NCBI RefSeq assembly: GCF_000350225.1
Contig: NW_005179057.1
Span: 697,618-761,617, forward strand
Reading direction: 5' to 3'
Source: Chondrus crispus
Taxonomy: Eukaryota; Rhodophyta; Florideophyceae; Gigartinales; Gigartinaceae
Length of the DNA stretch: 64,000 nt
Shown here: positions 25,707 to 38,291 of the stretch, one piece after another
Layout of the letters: every line of letters begins with the position of its first letter
How positions within the stretch are numbered: the first letter of the stretch is position 1
Translations under genes and position numbers: made by a program
The notes under the pieces: generated by a model
What the model was told of the DNA's origin: nothing
Databases searched by the model: none
Seen by the model: only the letters and a program-made list of their open reading frames with translations

Positions 25707-26759
25707 TCATGTTCCATTACCCTCAACCTTCTTCTGCATTGAATTCTTGCAGCTGGATGCGAAAGCATAGACTAATTTCTTCGGCACGTCTGCGGCAGAA
25801 GCAATGCCCCTTGCGACGGCACTCGCCGGGACGCCTTCTTCGACGAGAGCCTTGGCCAATGCCGCAATGTCAACCTCTGCCTTAGAGTATGCATTCAAAT
25901 CGTCGCGACTTGCCTCAGGCCTTTGCAAAGGTCCGAGCACAATTGTAAATTCACCGCGTGGTTCTACGTCGTTTCCCTCAAACCATTCGTAAGCTTCTGC
26001 AGGACTTGAGAACCTCATAAACTGCTCCCACTTCTTGGTCACTTCCCGAGCAAGACAGACATGCCTTCCTACAAACGCTGGCCCGCGCAGCGCGTCCAAC
26101 GTAACCAGCAATCGATGAGGTGCCTCATAAACCACAACAGTACCCTCAAGCGCAGCAATCTTCTCCATGGCCTTTCTTCTCTCCACCCCTGCCCTCGGTA
26201 AGAACCCCAGAAACGTGAACTCTCCCAACGGCAAAGCACTGGCAACCAATGCGGCAAGCGCAGCACAAGCGCCTGGCACCGGGACGACAGGCATGCCCGC
26301 TTCCACGGCGGCCTTGACCAGCTGGGCGCCTGGATCTGACACGCACGGCGTGCCTGCATCGGAAACTAGAGCGACTGAATCGCCTGCCGATAAACGAGTC
26401 AGCAAGTCCGGGATTCGGGAGCGCACGTTGTGCTCGTGGCAGGAGAGCAAGCGCTGGTGCTGCGGACGCGGGCCAACGGCGGCGGAGAGGAGTAGACCCG
26501 TCCGGCGAGTGTCTTCGGCGGCGATGACGGAGGCAGTGTGCAGGATGGCGGCGGCGCGGTATGTTAGGTCGGCGACGTTGCCGATGGGGGTGGACACAAC
26601 GTAGAGATGACCGGCTTGGGCGGGGGCATTGGGGAAAGGGGGTGCGGTGGGGGCGTGCGTTTCGGATTTGGCGGTGCAAAGGAGTCGGGAGGCGCCATTG
26701 GAGGAGCGTTGGATGAGGGAGGTAGGGAGGCGAGGGAGGATGAAGGTAGGGCAAGGCAT
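25707..26759 (-). CDS. rsmI: RsmI-type rRNA (cytidine-2'-O)-methyltransferase, organelle-targeted
   Basis: An intronless frame of 350 codons. After a 50-residue leader rich in Ser, Arg, Pro and Ala with few acidic residues, the bacterial RsmI domain begins at LYVVSTPIGN. It continues with EDTRRTG, LVSDAGTPCVSDPG (the SAM-binding tetrapyrrole-methylase signature), VPGACAALAAL, GFLPRAG and VYEAPHRL, and a C-terminal helical extension. RsmI methylates the ribose of C1402 in 16S rRNA in bacteria, using S-adenosylmethionine. The leader suggests import into plastid or mitochondrion, so the target is probably organellar small-subunit rRNA. It converges with the MSI1-like gene and diverges from the PKR1-like gene. 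Confidence 0.93.
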   Translation of the reverse strand: MPCPTFILPRLPTSLIQRSSNGASRLLCTAKSETHAPTAPPFPNAPAQAGHLYVVSTPIGNVADLTYRAAAILHTASVIAAEDTRRTGLLLSAAVGPRPQHQRLLSCHEHNVRSRIPDLLTRLSAGDSVALVSDAGTPCVSDPGAQLVKAAVEAGMPVVPVPGACAALAALVASALPLGEFTFLGFLPRAGVERRKAMEKIAALEGTVVVYEAPHRLLVTLDALRGPAFVGRHVCLAREVTKKWEQFMRFSSPAEAYEWFEGNDVEPRGEFTIVLGPLQRPEASRDDLNAYSKAEVDIAALAKALVEEGVPASAVARGIASAADVPKKLVYAFASSCKNSMQKKVEGNGT

Positions 26760-27082
26760 AACGATAGTTCCGCGTCAGAGGAGGAGGTGGATTAGAGAAG
26801 AGGGGGAGGGCAAGGCCAGTGTAGATCTGCGAATGGGGTATTTAGAAACAACCAATTGTAAAGTGAGGCCCGCAAAAGAGACAGTGGCTGAATTCCGCCC
26901 CGACAAGCATCCCGGTAGCGCGATCGGTCTCTTTGATTTTCGTGTTTGACAGTCAAAGGGGAGGCGACGGCGACTATACGGGGTTGAGGTATTTCTACGA
27001 GTGGAGGGTCGAGGCGGACAGACACAGACATCCGGTCTTTGGAACGACAGAAACGGACGCGACCCATCTCGGAATAGCAACT
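26760..27082. promoter_or_regulatory. divergent promoter, rsmI / PKR1-like
   Basis: A 323-bp spacer between two head-to-head start codons must hold both promoters. It is purine-rich near the rsmI end. I see no clear TATA element. Confidence 0.45.
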
Positions 27083-27703
27083 ATGCCGTCACCGTCAGAG
27101 ACAACCGAACTCGTATCGGAAACGACAAACACCGCGACCACCGCTATCGCCACGGACACGAGCGCACCGGCGCCAGAAACAGAAAAAGATGGGCTTCCGG
27201 ACTGGTTGAAGCCTGGCGTAAGTACTGGGATTCACATGTAAGTCTCTTACGCACCAAGCGGAGATTGTTTCACCGAAGCGATTTTGATACATGGCGCTAA
27301 CTTTAGGGACACTTTTATTGCTGCTGCTGGGGTTGGAATAAAGGGGTGTGCGTTTGGTGCTTCTCGTACTGAACACGTTTCTTGGGTGTTGCGCGCTCAT
27401 GCAACTCGTGGTACCGCACTTTGCGGTTCTGTTTGTTTTGTCGCTTGGGTTGACAGCGAGTTACTTTTGGTGGGTTTTCCTGCTGTTTTTGGCTGCAGAT
27501 TGAAATGCAGGTTGTAGAGACAGGATACTAACTGGGATGATGATGCGAACTTTTTCGTGTGAATGTGTAGGTTTGTGTATGAGCTCGGGAAAATTCCCGA
27601 GGTGGCTGCTTCGGAGGGTGGAACACAAGCAGGGTCGGGGGGCGCTGGTGAGAAAAAAGAAAAGTCGTCAAAGGACAAAGAGGAAGTGAAAAAGGACTTG
27701 TGA
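27083..27703 (+). CDS. PKR1-like small two-TM protein (V-ATPase assembly type)
   Basis: Three exons are proposed: 27083-27237, 27344-27469 and 27571-27703 (137 aa). The donors are GTAAGT and GTGGGT; the acceptors are ATAAAG and GTGTAG. The first 42 residues are Ser/Thr/Glu-rich and polar. Then comes DWLKPGVSTGIHMG, a helix (VRLVLLVLNTFLGCCALMQL), HF, a second helix ending TASYFWFVYEL, and an acidic/Lys tail ending KKDL. A PG(V/T)(S/T) motif before two helices and an aromatic-Val-x-Glu-Leu after them is the layout of Pkr1, an ER protein needed for V-ATPase assembly. The intron 1 acceptor is weak and is chosen because only that frame gives the two helices. The gene is fairly likely; the family is tentative. 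Confidence 0.5.
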
Positions 27704-27954
27704 CCTACTGAGAGAGTCGTCAGCATTTTGCGCTGTTGTTGCACCGGAGGTAATGGAGGAGGATAGAGGAGGTTGGTAAATAAACTGTTGCAACCAGGAG
27801 CTTAGATGGCAAAAGACTTATGTTTTCCCCTTGCGAGATGGGGCTTTGACAAGAATAAAGACCAGGCAGCAACGCTGAATTCTTTTAGGGATTTCCACAA
27901 GGAGAGCCAACAACTCCAAAAAAATCAGAACCAAAAATCCAAAAGAGAAAGGAC
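27704..27954. other. spacer with Pol III terminator for the tRNA
   Basis: No protein gene is seen. On the minus strand the tRNA is followed by T-runs, the first TTTT near 27944-27941 and longer ones near 27934 and 27922, which would serve as RNA polymerase III terminators. Confidence 0.6.
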
Positions 27955-28037
27955 AGGGTCCGGCGTGAGTCGAACACGCGACCTATCGATCTGCAGTCGA
28001 TTGCTCTACAATGTGCAAACCACTGAGCTACGAACCC
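27955..28037 (-). tRNA. tRNA-Cys(GCA) with an 11-nt D-loop insertion
   Basis: Read on the minus strand, the acceptor stem GGGTTCG pairs with CGGACCC and the discriminator is U (27955), which is the tRNA-Cys identity base. The D-stem is GCTC/GAGC. The anticodon stem ATCGA/TCGAT encloses loop CTGCAGA with anticodon GCA. The T-arm is GCGTG/CACGC with loop TTCGACT. All stems pair, with one G-U in the acceptor. The D-loop is far too long. Removing TTGCACATTGT (28018-28008) restores a normal AGTGGTAGAGC D-arm and a 72-nt tRNA including the discriminator base. I infer a short ectopic intron in the D-loop, as known from the red alga Cyanidioschyzon. There is no intron at the canonical 37/38 position. 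Confidence 0.92.
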
Positions 28038-28353
28038 GTTGTCAGGTTTCCGACCTGCATTGTATTTAAATGCTGAATAAAGAGAAGTACTTTTACACGT
28101 GTGTACGTGGAATACATGGTATGCTTGTAATACAGGATATGCATGACACACGTGTGTGCAGTAAAGACAAGTTGCAACGTTTATGATACGCATGATGATT
28201 GGGCACCAGCACGATTTCGGCCGTTTGATCCCACTTTGATCCTATCATTTGGCATCACGGCAGTAGCGGCTTGCAGCTGGACTCACCTTTCATCGTGACG
28301 GCGAGGGATCCCAATCTCCACAGTCGCGTCTAGTTTCTCTTCCGTGAGAGCGA
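28038..28353. other. spacer upstream of the 981-aa gene
   Basis: No gene is seen. It contains ACACGTGT-type palindromes (about 28096-28107 and 28146-28156) of the kind also seen in other intergenic regions here. Confidence 0.45.
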
Positions 28354-31299
28354 ATGAATTCACAGCAAGGTTGCACTGGCAACAAGCGTCAAAGAAATTC
28401 TCAATCTGAAGATGATGGACCATCATCCAAGAGGGCCAATGTGAATACAGAGCAAGACGCCAATGTGAATACAGAGCAAGACGAACATCACACCTCCCTT
28501 GCAAAGGGAGAACCCCAATATCGCAGTGATTCTGCTTCCGCGTCACTGGGGAGCAATGAAGTTCTTCTTTCGAAATGGAGCGGAAGCAATGACGAAGACG
28601 AGGATTCCAGACCGTTCGTTCCGACTGAGTACGTTAAGGAGGAGCTCAAGAGCGAGCTCGAAGAATTGAACGAGGCATCCGAAATCACTGAAATGCACAT
28701 TCAGGATGTAGAGGAGAAAGAGGTCGGGTCCGGTAGAGACAGCGACAATGATGAGCCAGACGACAAGGATGACGCTGAAGAAAATGGCGAACTGCAAAAG
28801 TGGGTGGGGCTTTTTAATATAGCCCCAGCTACCTTTCGCACCCTCCCATTCACTCGAGCAGAAGAAATCGAAATTAACCCCCCCACTGAAGAGGAGATTG
28901 CGGAGAAGAAGAAGTGGCTTCCCTCCAAGAAGAAATGCGCTTTCTACAACCCACGTTTATGGCTTGAAGGCGCCCAGATCCCGGAGCTATTCAAGATAGC
29001 GAACAAAGAGGCAGTCTACCGCGGGAATGTCAAATGCTTTGAGACCGAAGTAACCCTCAATCGCGATGACGATTGCGGCATTGGCTCCATTTGGAAGGAT
29101 ATGATACTCCCAGAGTACGTACCAGGTAAGCAAAAGCCGGTTGGTTCTCCGGCGACTGATAGAACGGATTTTCTGAAAGGGTGCATGCGTTTGGGTTCGA
29201 TGATGGACCCGAAGAAAATGTCAGTTCTTCTCGGAGGGAAGCATCGCACAGAAGATTTTTGTCGTTTTGCGATGGCGGGCATGTTGGGTATCCTAAATAA
29301 TTGCGAGACTCGGGCGAAGATTCGAGACGCGCGTTCGATTAGGGCAGGGTATCGACATGCAGATGTGTCTGTACACGCTGACGAGATGTATGAAGTCAAT
29401 GACGAGCTTGTCATGAGCGCTGAGGTTCTGGAGGAAAAACTTGAACGAGCGAAACTTCAAGCGCCAAGTATCGAATCGGAAGGTGCTATTACCGAAGTCG
29501 GAGACATTGCCTTGGAAGATGATGCGTATGCAGATACAGATGAACCCAGTAGACCGTTTGAGGAGCTTCAATCTTCACCTGTATCGGAGGTAGCATTTGA
29601 AAAGGCGCTGTCCTATGTACATCGCAATTACTTCGCAAACATAATGGGGACAACCCCAGAGAACATCTCTCTGGAGTCGTACCTAAAGTGGGCTGTAGAG
29701 CTCGGTATAACGTTTGAAAGTGACGCTTTGTCCAAATTAGCACCAGGCGCCCAGGGAGACGTACAACCGATCATTGGAAGCTCTTTGAAACAGGCAGAAG
29801 ATCGCCGCAAGTGGCGCACCGAACCAATGCCTGCTCCAGAACTAGCTCTCGGTGCTTCTGTGCGACATGGCACAGCCGAGCAGTGGAGGCACGCCAGCAA
29901 GAGGTTTTCCTCGAAGCACATGACCCGCCTGTCTCTTCTTCAGCCAGGCAGTGTCTTAGATTGGATGACATATGTGACTGCAACCAGCAGTGTTGCCGAC
30001 AATGAAGTTGCTTTCCTGCAGGAGAACAACCCTGTGGTGTCTATCGCCCCTATTCCGCTACTCTATCTAGCCGACTTGATGTCTGACTTCGCACTTAAAG
30101 TTCTGAGTGTTGCAGCATCAATAGCCATCGAAGAGCAGAGAGATTCCAGCGACGTTAATGTTCCGGAAATATCTCGCGATGAAATTGCAGCAGCTGCAGT
30201 TATAATTACCGAGAAATTCTTCAAGAACAAGAGGGGCTGTTACGTTTTTACAGAGCTTTCTATTGATGAGACGGGACTTGCTATACCTCCTCCATGGCCT
30301 ATGCTTGTCAAACGACCCATGACAGTGTCTGAGGAAGTTGTGTTGTGTTCTGAAGTCCCGATAAATTCCTTCCGTGTCCCGCTCAACGCCACGAACGAAG
30401 CGAGGAGTACTCTTGATTCGCTCAGAAAAATATCTCGTCACTTTTTATACGCTGGGTGCAAGAGGTTTGGAAACATAGATCCCTTTGGACAAAGAAAACG
30501 AAATCACCCGCAAGTAGGCCACGGAAAGAGGGATCCGAATGTAGCTGTTGTGCAGAAAGGCGAACCTGTGCTTCATGGTCAGTCCGAAAGCGTTCAAGGT
30601 GCTACTTGCAAACCTGTGACATCGAACTTAACACATGATCGTTCTACTGCTGAACCTTCAAATATATCCCTGAAATTTTCATCGAGCGGAGCTCATAGCC
30701 CAAAAACCGAAGCACTTGCAATCGAAATGAATAAGAGAGAGGAATGTATATTCGATCTATCTGGACAAGACTTCGATCCGACGGAAAACACAGCAAATTT
30801 TCTGGTGAAAAACATCGGTCGTGGAGTATGGTCTAATCGGTTGAAATCTCGTTTAGAAACGCCGCGAGAGGATAGGCAGGCTGCAAAAGCTCTGCAAGGC
30901 AAACCTCTGCTAGAGGTGTTGAAGCGAATCAAGACCTTCAGGCATTTACCAAGCTCGACCGTTTCGTTGCATCGACTAGCATGGATTTGTCTGCATGCAC
31001 TAGGGCAAGATACTGGAGAAGAAGACGGGAAATTGATGAGTTTCGGGAGTAGAGCTAATTACACTAATTTTGGAGAGTTTGGTACGCCTGAAAAAGTAAC
31101 GCTGAGTCTACAGGGTCTCAGCACTTTGGCCGGATTTGCTGATCAGATAGTCAGGGAAGAAGCTGAAATTCTTATGGCATGTGCAGCTCATGATGATGGG
31201 CGGCCGTGGATTGATAGGGCTGACGTTATCGTGATAAGTAGTGTTCGCAAAGAGCCCTATCTTTATGCCGGCCTTGAGGGACCGTCTACGCTCACATGA
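28354..31299 (+). CDS. orphan 981-aa protein, probably nuclear
   Basis: A single intact frame of 981 codons. The first 150 residues are polar and disordered: an NLS-like KRQRN and SSKRANVN, a short tandem duplicate ANVNTEQD, then Ser/Glu/Asp-rich acidic stretches. From about residue 150 it becomes globular, with KKWLPSKKKCAFYNPRLWLEG, a KCFETEVTLNRDDDCGIGSIW segment, several helices, and a long conserved-looking region to about residue 730. A low-complexity linker and a second folded part (about 800-981) follow. I find no catalytic or zinc-binding motif that I recognise. Length and intact frame make it a real gene. It converges with CDK1/CDKA, with only 94 bp between the stop codons. Confidence 0.75.
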   Translation: MNSQQGCTGNKRQRNSQSEDDGPSSKRANVNTEQDANVNTEQDEHHTSLAKGEPQYRSDSASASLGSNEVLLSKWSGSNDEDEDSRPFVPTEYVKEELKSELEELNEASEITEMHIQDVEEKEVGSGRDSDNDEPDDKDDAEENGELQKWVGLFNIAPATFRTLPFTRAEEIEINPPTEEEIAEKKKWLPSKKKCAFYNPRLWLEGAQIPELFKIANKEAVYRGNVKCFETEVTLNRDDDCGIGSIWKDMILPEYVPGKQKPVGSPATDRTDFLKGCMRLGSMMDPKKMSVLLGGKHRTEDFCRFAMAGMLGILNNCETRAKIRDARSIRAGYRHADVSVHADEMYEVNDELVMSAEVLEEKLERAKLQAPSIESEGAITEVGDIALEDDAYADTDEPSRPFEELQSSPVSEVAFEKALSYVHRNYFANIMGTTPENISLESYLKWAVELGITFESDALSKLAPGAQGDVQPIIGSSLKQAEDRRKWRTEPMPAPELALGASVRHGTAEQWRHASKRFSSKHMTRLSLLQPGSVLDWMTYVTATSSVADNEVAFLQENNPVVSIAPIPLLYLADLMSDFALKVLSVAASIAIEEQRDSSDVNVPEISRDEIAAAAVIITEKFFKNKRGCYVFTELSIDETGLAIPPPWPMLVKRPMTVSEEVVLCSEVPINSFRVPLNATNEARSTLDSLRKISRHFLYAGCKRFGNIDPFGQRKRNHPQVGHGKRDPNVAVVQKGEPVLHGQSESVQGATCKPVTSNLTHDRSTAEPSNISLKFSSSGAHSPKTEALAIEMNKREECIFDLSGQDFDPTENTANFLVKNIGRGVWSNRLKSRLETPREDRQAAKALQGKPLLEVLKRIKTFRHLPSSTVSLHRLAWICLHALGQDTGEEDGKLMSFGSRANYTNFGEFGTPEKVTLSLQGLSTLAGFADQIVREEAEILMACAAHDDGRPWIDRADVIVISSVRKEPYLYAGLEGPSTLT

Positions 31300-31393
31300 C
31301 GCATTTGAGAGTACATTTTGTACAATTTGAAGCAGTGCAGTAAAGCAGTACCGTACTAAACTGGTTCGTGAAGGCCAACCACAAAGCATTAAA

Positions 31394-34213
<2,820 letters not shown>

Positions 34214-35254
34214 ATGAATTGGCGCAACTTGTCTACGGCGGTCCGCGCAGTGCGCAATTCTACTTCGATTCCATTGTTCTCTACGCGTACCCCTCCGAAG
34301 GTCCCCGAAGCTGGGATGTCTTTGCCGCCACTTCTCATGGTGCACGGCGTTCTGGCGTCTGCTGCCACCTATCGCTCGATCATGAAGCGTCCAGATTTCG
34401 GTACGTACAGAATTGTCTGGAATTCACAATTCACCCATGCGGTATCCAAGGAGCTCAGTATAGGAGGCTGACGTTGTGCCATCTCTTTGCTTCTAATTTA
34501 CGTTTCTGCCGCGCATTCACCTTCAATCCCATCCGGTACTGAATCAACCGACACAGTTCCTAATCGCGAGATTATTGGAATTGACCTGAGAAACCATGGG
34601 CAGTCTCCGCATCTCCATCCGTCAGACGGAATGCGATATGAGGATATGGCATCCGATATCTCTGCCTTTTTGGACAGCGAGGGGATTGAAAAAGCTTGCG
34701 TAGTAGGGCATAGCATGGGAGGAAAAGTCGCCATGCATTTGGCCCTGACCGAGCCGGAGAAGGTATCTGAGCTAGTTGTCGTGGATATCGCTCCGATAAG
34801 CTACATGATTGGGAAGGACTCTGGCGACCCTTACGTAGCGACTCGAGCGATGCGCGCTGTCAAACTTGAACAAATGCAAACTCGTGCGGACGTCGATGCT
34901 GCTCTTCAGGAAAACGGAGTCAAGTCGGAGGCAGTTCGCCAGTTTGCAATGACTAACCTTATCACTTCGCAAGATCCCAACTGTAAGTATCAGTGGAAGC
35001 TTAATCTAGCTGCTATTGAGGAGGCTTTCCCGAGCATCATGGATTTCCCGGACCAAGACGGCCGTTCGTATTCAGGACCGACGTGCTTGATTCGCGGCGG
35101 GAAGAGCAAATATGTGCCCTTCCAGTCAATGCGAGTTTTCACTTCTCTATTCCCGAATTCCAAACTGGTGACGATCTCAGATGCCGGTCACTGGTTGCAA
35201 GCACAGGCTCCAGATGACTTTTGCAAATCAGTCAATGATTTTCTGGTCAAGTGA
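34214..35254 (+). CDS. ABHD11-type alpha/beta hydrolase, probably mitochondrial
   Basis: Exon 1 is 34214-34400 and exon 2 is 34557-35254. The 156-bp intron (GTACGT donor, ACACAG acceptor) splits a Val codon and gives 294 aa. The N-terminus (MNWRNLSTAVRAVRNSTS..) is basic and Ser-rich, like a mitochondrial presequence. The fold markers are MVHGVLAS (oxyanion HG), DLRNHGQSPH, the nucleophile elbow GHSMGG, IRGGKSKYV before the acid residue, and the catalytic His in DAGHWLQAQAP. DLRNHG with GHSMGGK is typical of ABHD11/YbfF-like esterases, and mammalian ABHD11 acts in the mitochondrial matrix. It converges with ispE (215 bp apart). Confidence 0.9.
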
Positions 35255-35469
35255 GCGGTTATCGAGCTTCTTGTCTAGATCAGGTCAACTTTTGTCCGCC
35301 CAAAATTTTCTGGGCGTAACTGCTTCTGCTTCTGGATCAAAGGGTTCTATCGCAGATGCTGCGACATCGGTCGTGGTGTAGAGACCAGGATAGGGCCAGT
35401 ATTACCCTGGTCTTAACTGCCACTCTTCAATGAAGACAGCAAATTATTGCCGCCTTCCTAATTGTGTTA

Positions 35470-36704
35470 TCAGGATTCTCCACCTTCGTCCTCGAAGTAC
35501 CACATGTCCTGAGATCTTCTGCCCTGGAACGTTGCTTGGAAGATTTGGACGTCGTTTTGCATAGGAAAGGCTTTCAGAAAGTTAGGCATCGTTGGACGTC
35601 CAAGGCAGAAGAACGAGGTTCCACTACCGCTCATCAGCACAACCTGTAACGTAAATTATGTATGCGGACGAAGAAGACAAACTTAGACTGGTCAGCAAAT
35701 TTTTTGGACATGGGGGCGCATTTGACATGAGAGACACAAATAACGCACCTTGAAACCTGCGTCTTTCAGCTTCTCTTTCAGTTCTGCTAGACGTGGAAGG
35801 AGCTTAAAACTGGGCACTTCTAAGTCATTGACATATTCTGCGGAAATGACCCCCGCACGCATTTTGTCTAAAAGTTGACGCGGATCTCGATCGGAGCAAT
35901 CCTCCATCTTTAGAGTTTTAAAAACTTCAGCCGTCGACAAACCTTCGTTGGGCTTGATAATAAACAAGCTCTCTTGCGGGAGTGGTTGCACGTCCTCAAG
36001 AACCTCCCCTCTGCCAGTACAGTACGCCGTTCCACTGGAGAGAAAGAACGAGACGTCGGAGCCGAACTCGGCGCCAAACTCAGCCAATTGCTTATTCGTG
36101 CACGGCTTGTCTGCGAGGACATTTGCAGCCCACAGGGCCGTGGCAGCGTTGGCCGAGCCCCCGCCGAGACCGGCCTGAAATGGAACCCTTTTCTCGAGTC
36201 TGACGTGAAAGTATTGCTCCACGCCTGTGCGCTCGCGGAACTTGGCTAGCGCTTTGAGGACGAGGTTGGAATCGTTTGTCGGCACGCCTTGCTTATCGCA
36301 TTCAAGCGTGTCCTGATCAGGAGCGGAACCGTGCGGCGACTTTTTGGAGAAGTGGATGGTGTCGCGAAGGCTTATTGACTGGAAGAGAGAGGCGAGCTCG
36401 TGAAAGCCTGTGGAGATAACACCAAATGGCGACACGCGTTAGTATTCGGTTCGGTTGCGGACTTAAATGGTGAGACGGGTTTTGGCAACGCACCATCCGG
36501 ACGCTCCCCCATTATACGAAGAAACAAGTTGATTTTGCAAGGGCTGCTGAGCGTGAGATCCCACTTTTGTGGGGTAATGGCAGAGGCAGAATCTGGCAGC
36601 GGCTTGGACGCCGTCATCTGAGGTGGTGACCGAGAGCATGTCGTGCGGCAGAGTGGCTCGCGCCTTGGCAAGGCTGCTGGTGAGGCGAAACAGGTCAGCC
36701 ACAT
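35470..36704 (-). CDS. ispE: 4-diphosphocytidyl-2-C-methyl-D-erythritol kinase (IspE), plastid
   Basis: Three exons: 36704-36494, 36407-35749 and 35643-35470, joined across 86- and 105-bp introns (GTGCGT donors; CACAG and TTACAG acceptors) to 347 aa. About 50 Ser/Arg/Pro-rich residues form a transit-peptide-like leader. Then come the GHMP-kinase blocks: SPCKINLFLRI, ERPDGFHELASLFQ, the ATP-binding PFQAGLGGGSANAATAL, GSDVSFFLSSGTAYCTGRGE and the C-terminal VVLMSGSGTSFFCL. IspE phosphorylates CDP-methylerythritol in the MEP isoprenoid pathway of plastids. The last exon is short and is easily missed because the frame after AGFK runs on into the intron. The ATG at 36704 is the first in frame, and an earlier start is not excluded. 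Confidence 0.93.
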
Positions 36705-37070
36705 GTCGGGTGTTTCGAAGAAGAAGGAGAGTTATGAGTGGGACGGCTCGTCGAGTTGAAGAGCACGGCACAGCGCTGCAGACATGAAGAGTGTTGCTGT
36801 TTGTGACGTGGAGATCTGTTTCTCAAGGCGGTGGGTGTGGTGGAAAATTCAAAAAAATTGGTTTGAGCACATTGCACAGGAAGGATGAGCGAAACGAGGA
36901 GGGTCGTATACCGCTGCAGTTCAGGATACCGTAATGAGAAAGTTAGGTTTGGAAATACTATACAACTGCTCTCCTTCGACATGTGAGGCAACTAGTGGCA
37001 ACAGCTCTGTCTCATTAAGCAGTCCTGTTACATCAACAAATACACCACGCTCCTACCAGTGTCCCCATCG
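36705..37070. other. spacer between ispE and the SGNH gene
   Basis: 366 bp holding the ispE promoter and the 3' flank of the SGNH hydrolase gene. This is one of only two places in the island where neighbouring genes share a strand. I see no further feature. Confidence 0.5.
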
Positions 37071-38291
37071 TCACGATGAGCCCCCCTTGGCTTCTGATTT
37101 GTCCCCCTGACTCTCTCCCAATTCGCGATCGATAGCATCCCGTAAAAGCATTGCAATCTTCATACCGCCCAGCTCCGACGGCTCGACTCTCTCTACATAA
37201 TCCCTAGTGTCCTTCCCATCCAAGGCCTCAAACAGCGGCACGTGAACAAGCTTTACACCCTCCACCCGCACGCTCTTCATCTGCTCAAAAACGGCCCTCA
37301 TAACCTCCTGCATCCTCTGTGGCCTAGCGCCATACAGCAGCACGCCCAGCGTGAACGATGCCCAGCTCTGCTGCGGCGCCTCATCGGGAAAGTAGAGTCC
37401 GCACAGCACGACGAGCCTGGGCTTCCCCTTGCGCACCAGCGTCTCCACGTACGCGGTCATATCATGGACGAAGAGGCGGGTCAAGGCGCGCATGCCCAGC
37501 GCCGGGAAGAAGTAGATGGCGGCGAGTGCGGAAAGCACGAGCGGAAGCGTGGGGGCGAGGGCGATGTCGTTGCCGCCGACGGAGACCACGAGGACGTCAT
37601 GGGGCGAGAGGTTGTCGGCGATGAAGCGGTCGTGCGGCAGCGGCTCGCGCAATCGGTGACGCAGGGTGGTGGCCTCGACGGCCGCGTTGAGCGTGAGGAA
37701 GGGGGCGGTGCGGAAGGGGAGGGTGTTCAGCCAGTACGCGATGTCGCGACACGCGAGGGGCGGGTCGAAGAGGGTGGTGATGGGCGGGGGCGGGGGGACG
37801 TGCGGAGGGGGCAGCCAGTATTTGTTGTCCAGCGTGCTGTCGCCGGCCAGGTAGATCTTGGGGGAGGGCGGCAGCGAGTGGAGCAGGGTGGCGAGATGCG
37901 GGAGCGGGTGGCCGTGGTACTGGGCGTAGAAGTCGGAAGTGGGGATGCGGGGGGCGGGGGAGGGGGCGGGAGAGGGGGCGGGGGAGGGGGCGGTGGCGGG
38001 GTTGGTGGACATGTGGGTTGGGATGACGGGGGATGGGAGGAAGGCGGATAGGGTGGGAGAGGGCATTGTCGTCTGAGGGGAAGGGGATGGGGGCTGGAGA
38101 GGAGGAGGGCTGGAGAGGAGGAGGGCTATGTGGGGCTGCCTGAATAAAGCCTGAACAGGGGGGACGGTGGCGTTGTGTGGGAACACGTGCATCTCTGTGG
38201 TTGGGTGTGGTCTGGCTGCGGACGGCGGAGGGTGCGGTGCGTTTGTTGTGTAATGCTGTAAGTATGTAGCCTCCTTCGCACTCGAGTGCAT
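37071..38291 (-). CDS. SGNH/GDSL-type hydrolase-like protein
   Basis: A single frame of 406 codons from 38291; a later in-frame ATG at 38066 (MPSPTLSAF) may be the real start. The N-terminal 130 residues are Pro/Ser/Thr/Ala-rich and disordered, including a repeated (SPAP) tract. The domain begins near residue 143. KIYLAGDSTLDNKYW carries the block I nucleophile Ser in GDS, and VLVVSVGGNDIAL is block III (GxND). Hydrophobic strands LVVLCGLYFP and VKLVHVPLFEAL follow. The usual block V D-x-x-H is not obvious; the region has YVERVEPSELGG instead, so activity is uncertain. The substrate is unknown. GC content is higher than in neighbouring genes. Confidence 0.78.
   Translation of the reverse strand: MHSSAKEATYLQHYTTNAPHPPPSAARPHPTTEMHVFPHNATVPPVQALFRQPHIALLLSSPPPLQPPSPSPQTTMPSPTLSAFLPSPVIPTHMSTNPATAPSPAPSPAPSPAPRIPTSDFYAQYHGHPLPHLATLLHSLPPSPKIYLAGDSTLDNKYWLPPPHVPPPPPITTLFDPPLACRDIAYWLNTLPFRTAPFLTLNAAVEATTLRHRLREPLPHDRFIADNLSPHDVLVVSVGGNDIALAPTLPLVLSALAAIYFFPALGMRALTRLFVHDMTAYVETLVRKGKPRLVVLCGLYFPDEAPQQSWASFTLGVLLYGARPQRMQEVMRAVFEQMKSVRVEGVKLVHVPLFEALDGKDTRDYVERVEPSELGGMKIAMLLRDAIDRELGESQGDKSEAKGGSS

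Noticed and set aside
37242-38051. 269-codon plus-strand frame rich in Gly, Glu and Arg
   Set aside because: Antisense of the GC-rich SGNH gene; its composition follows from the Pro-rich sense strand.
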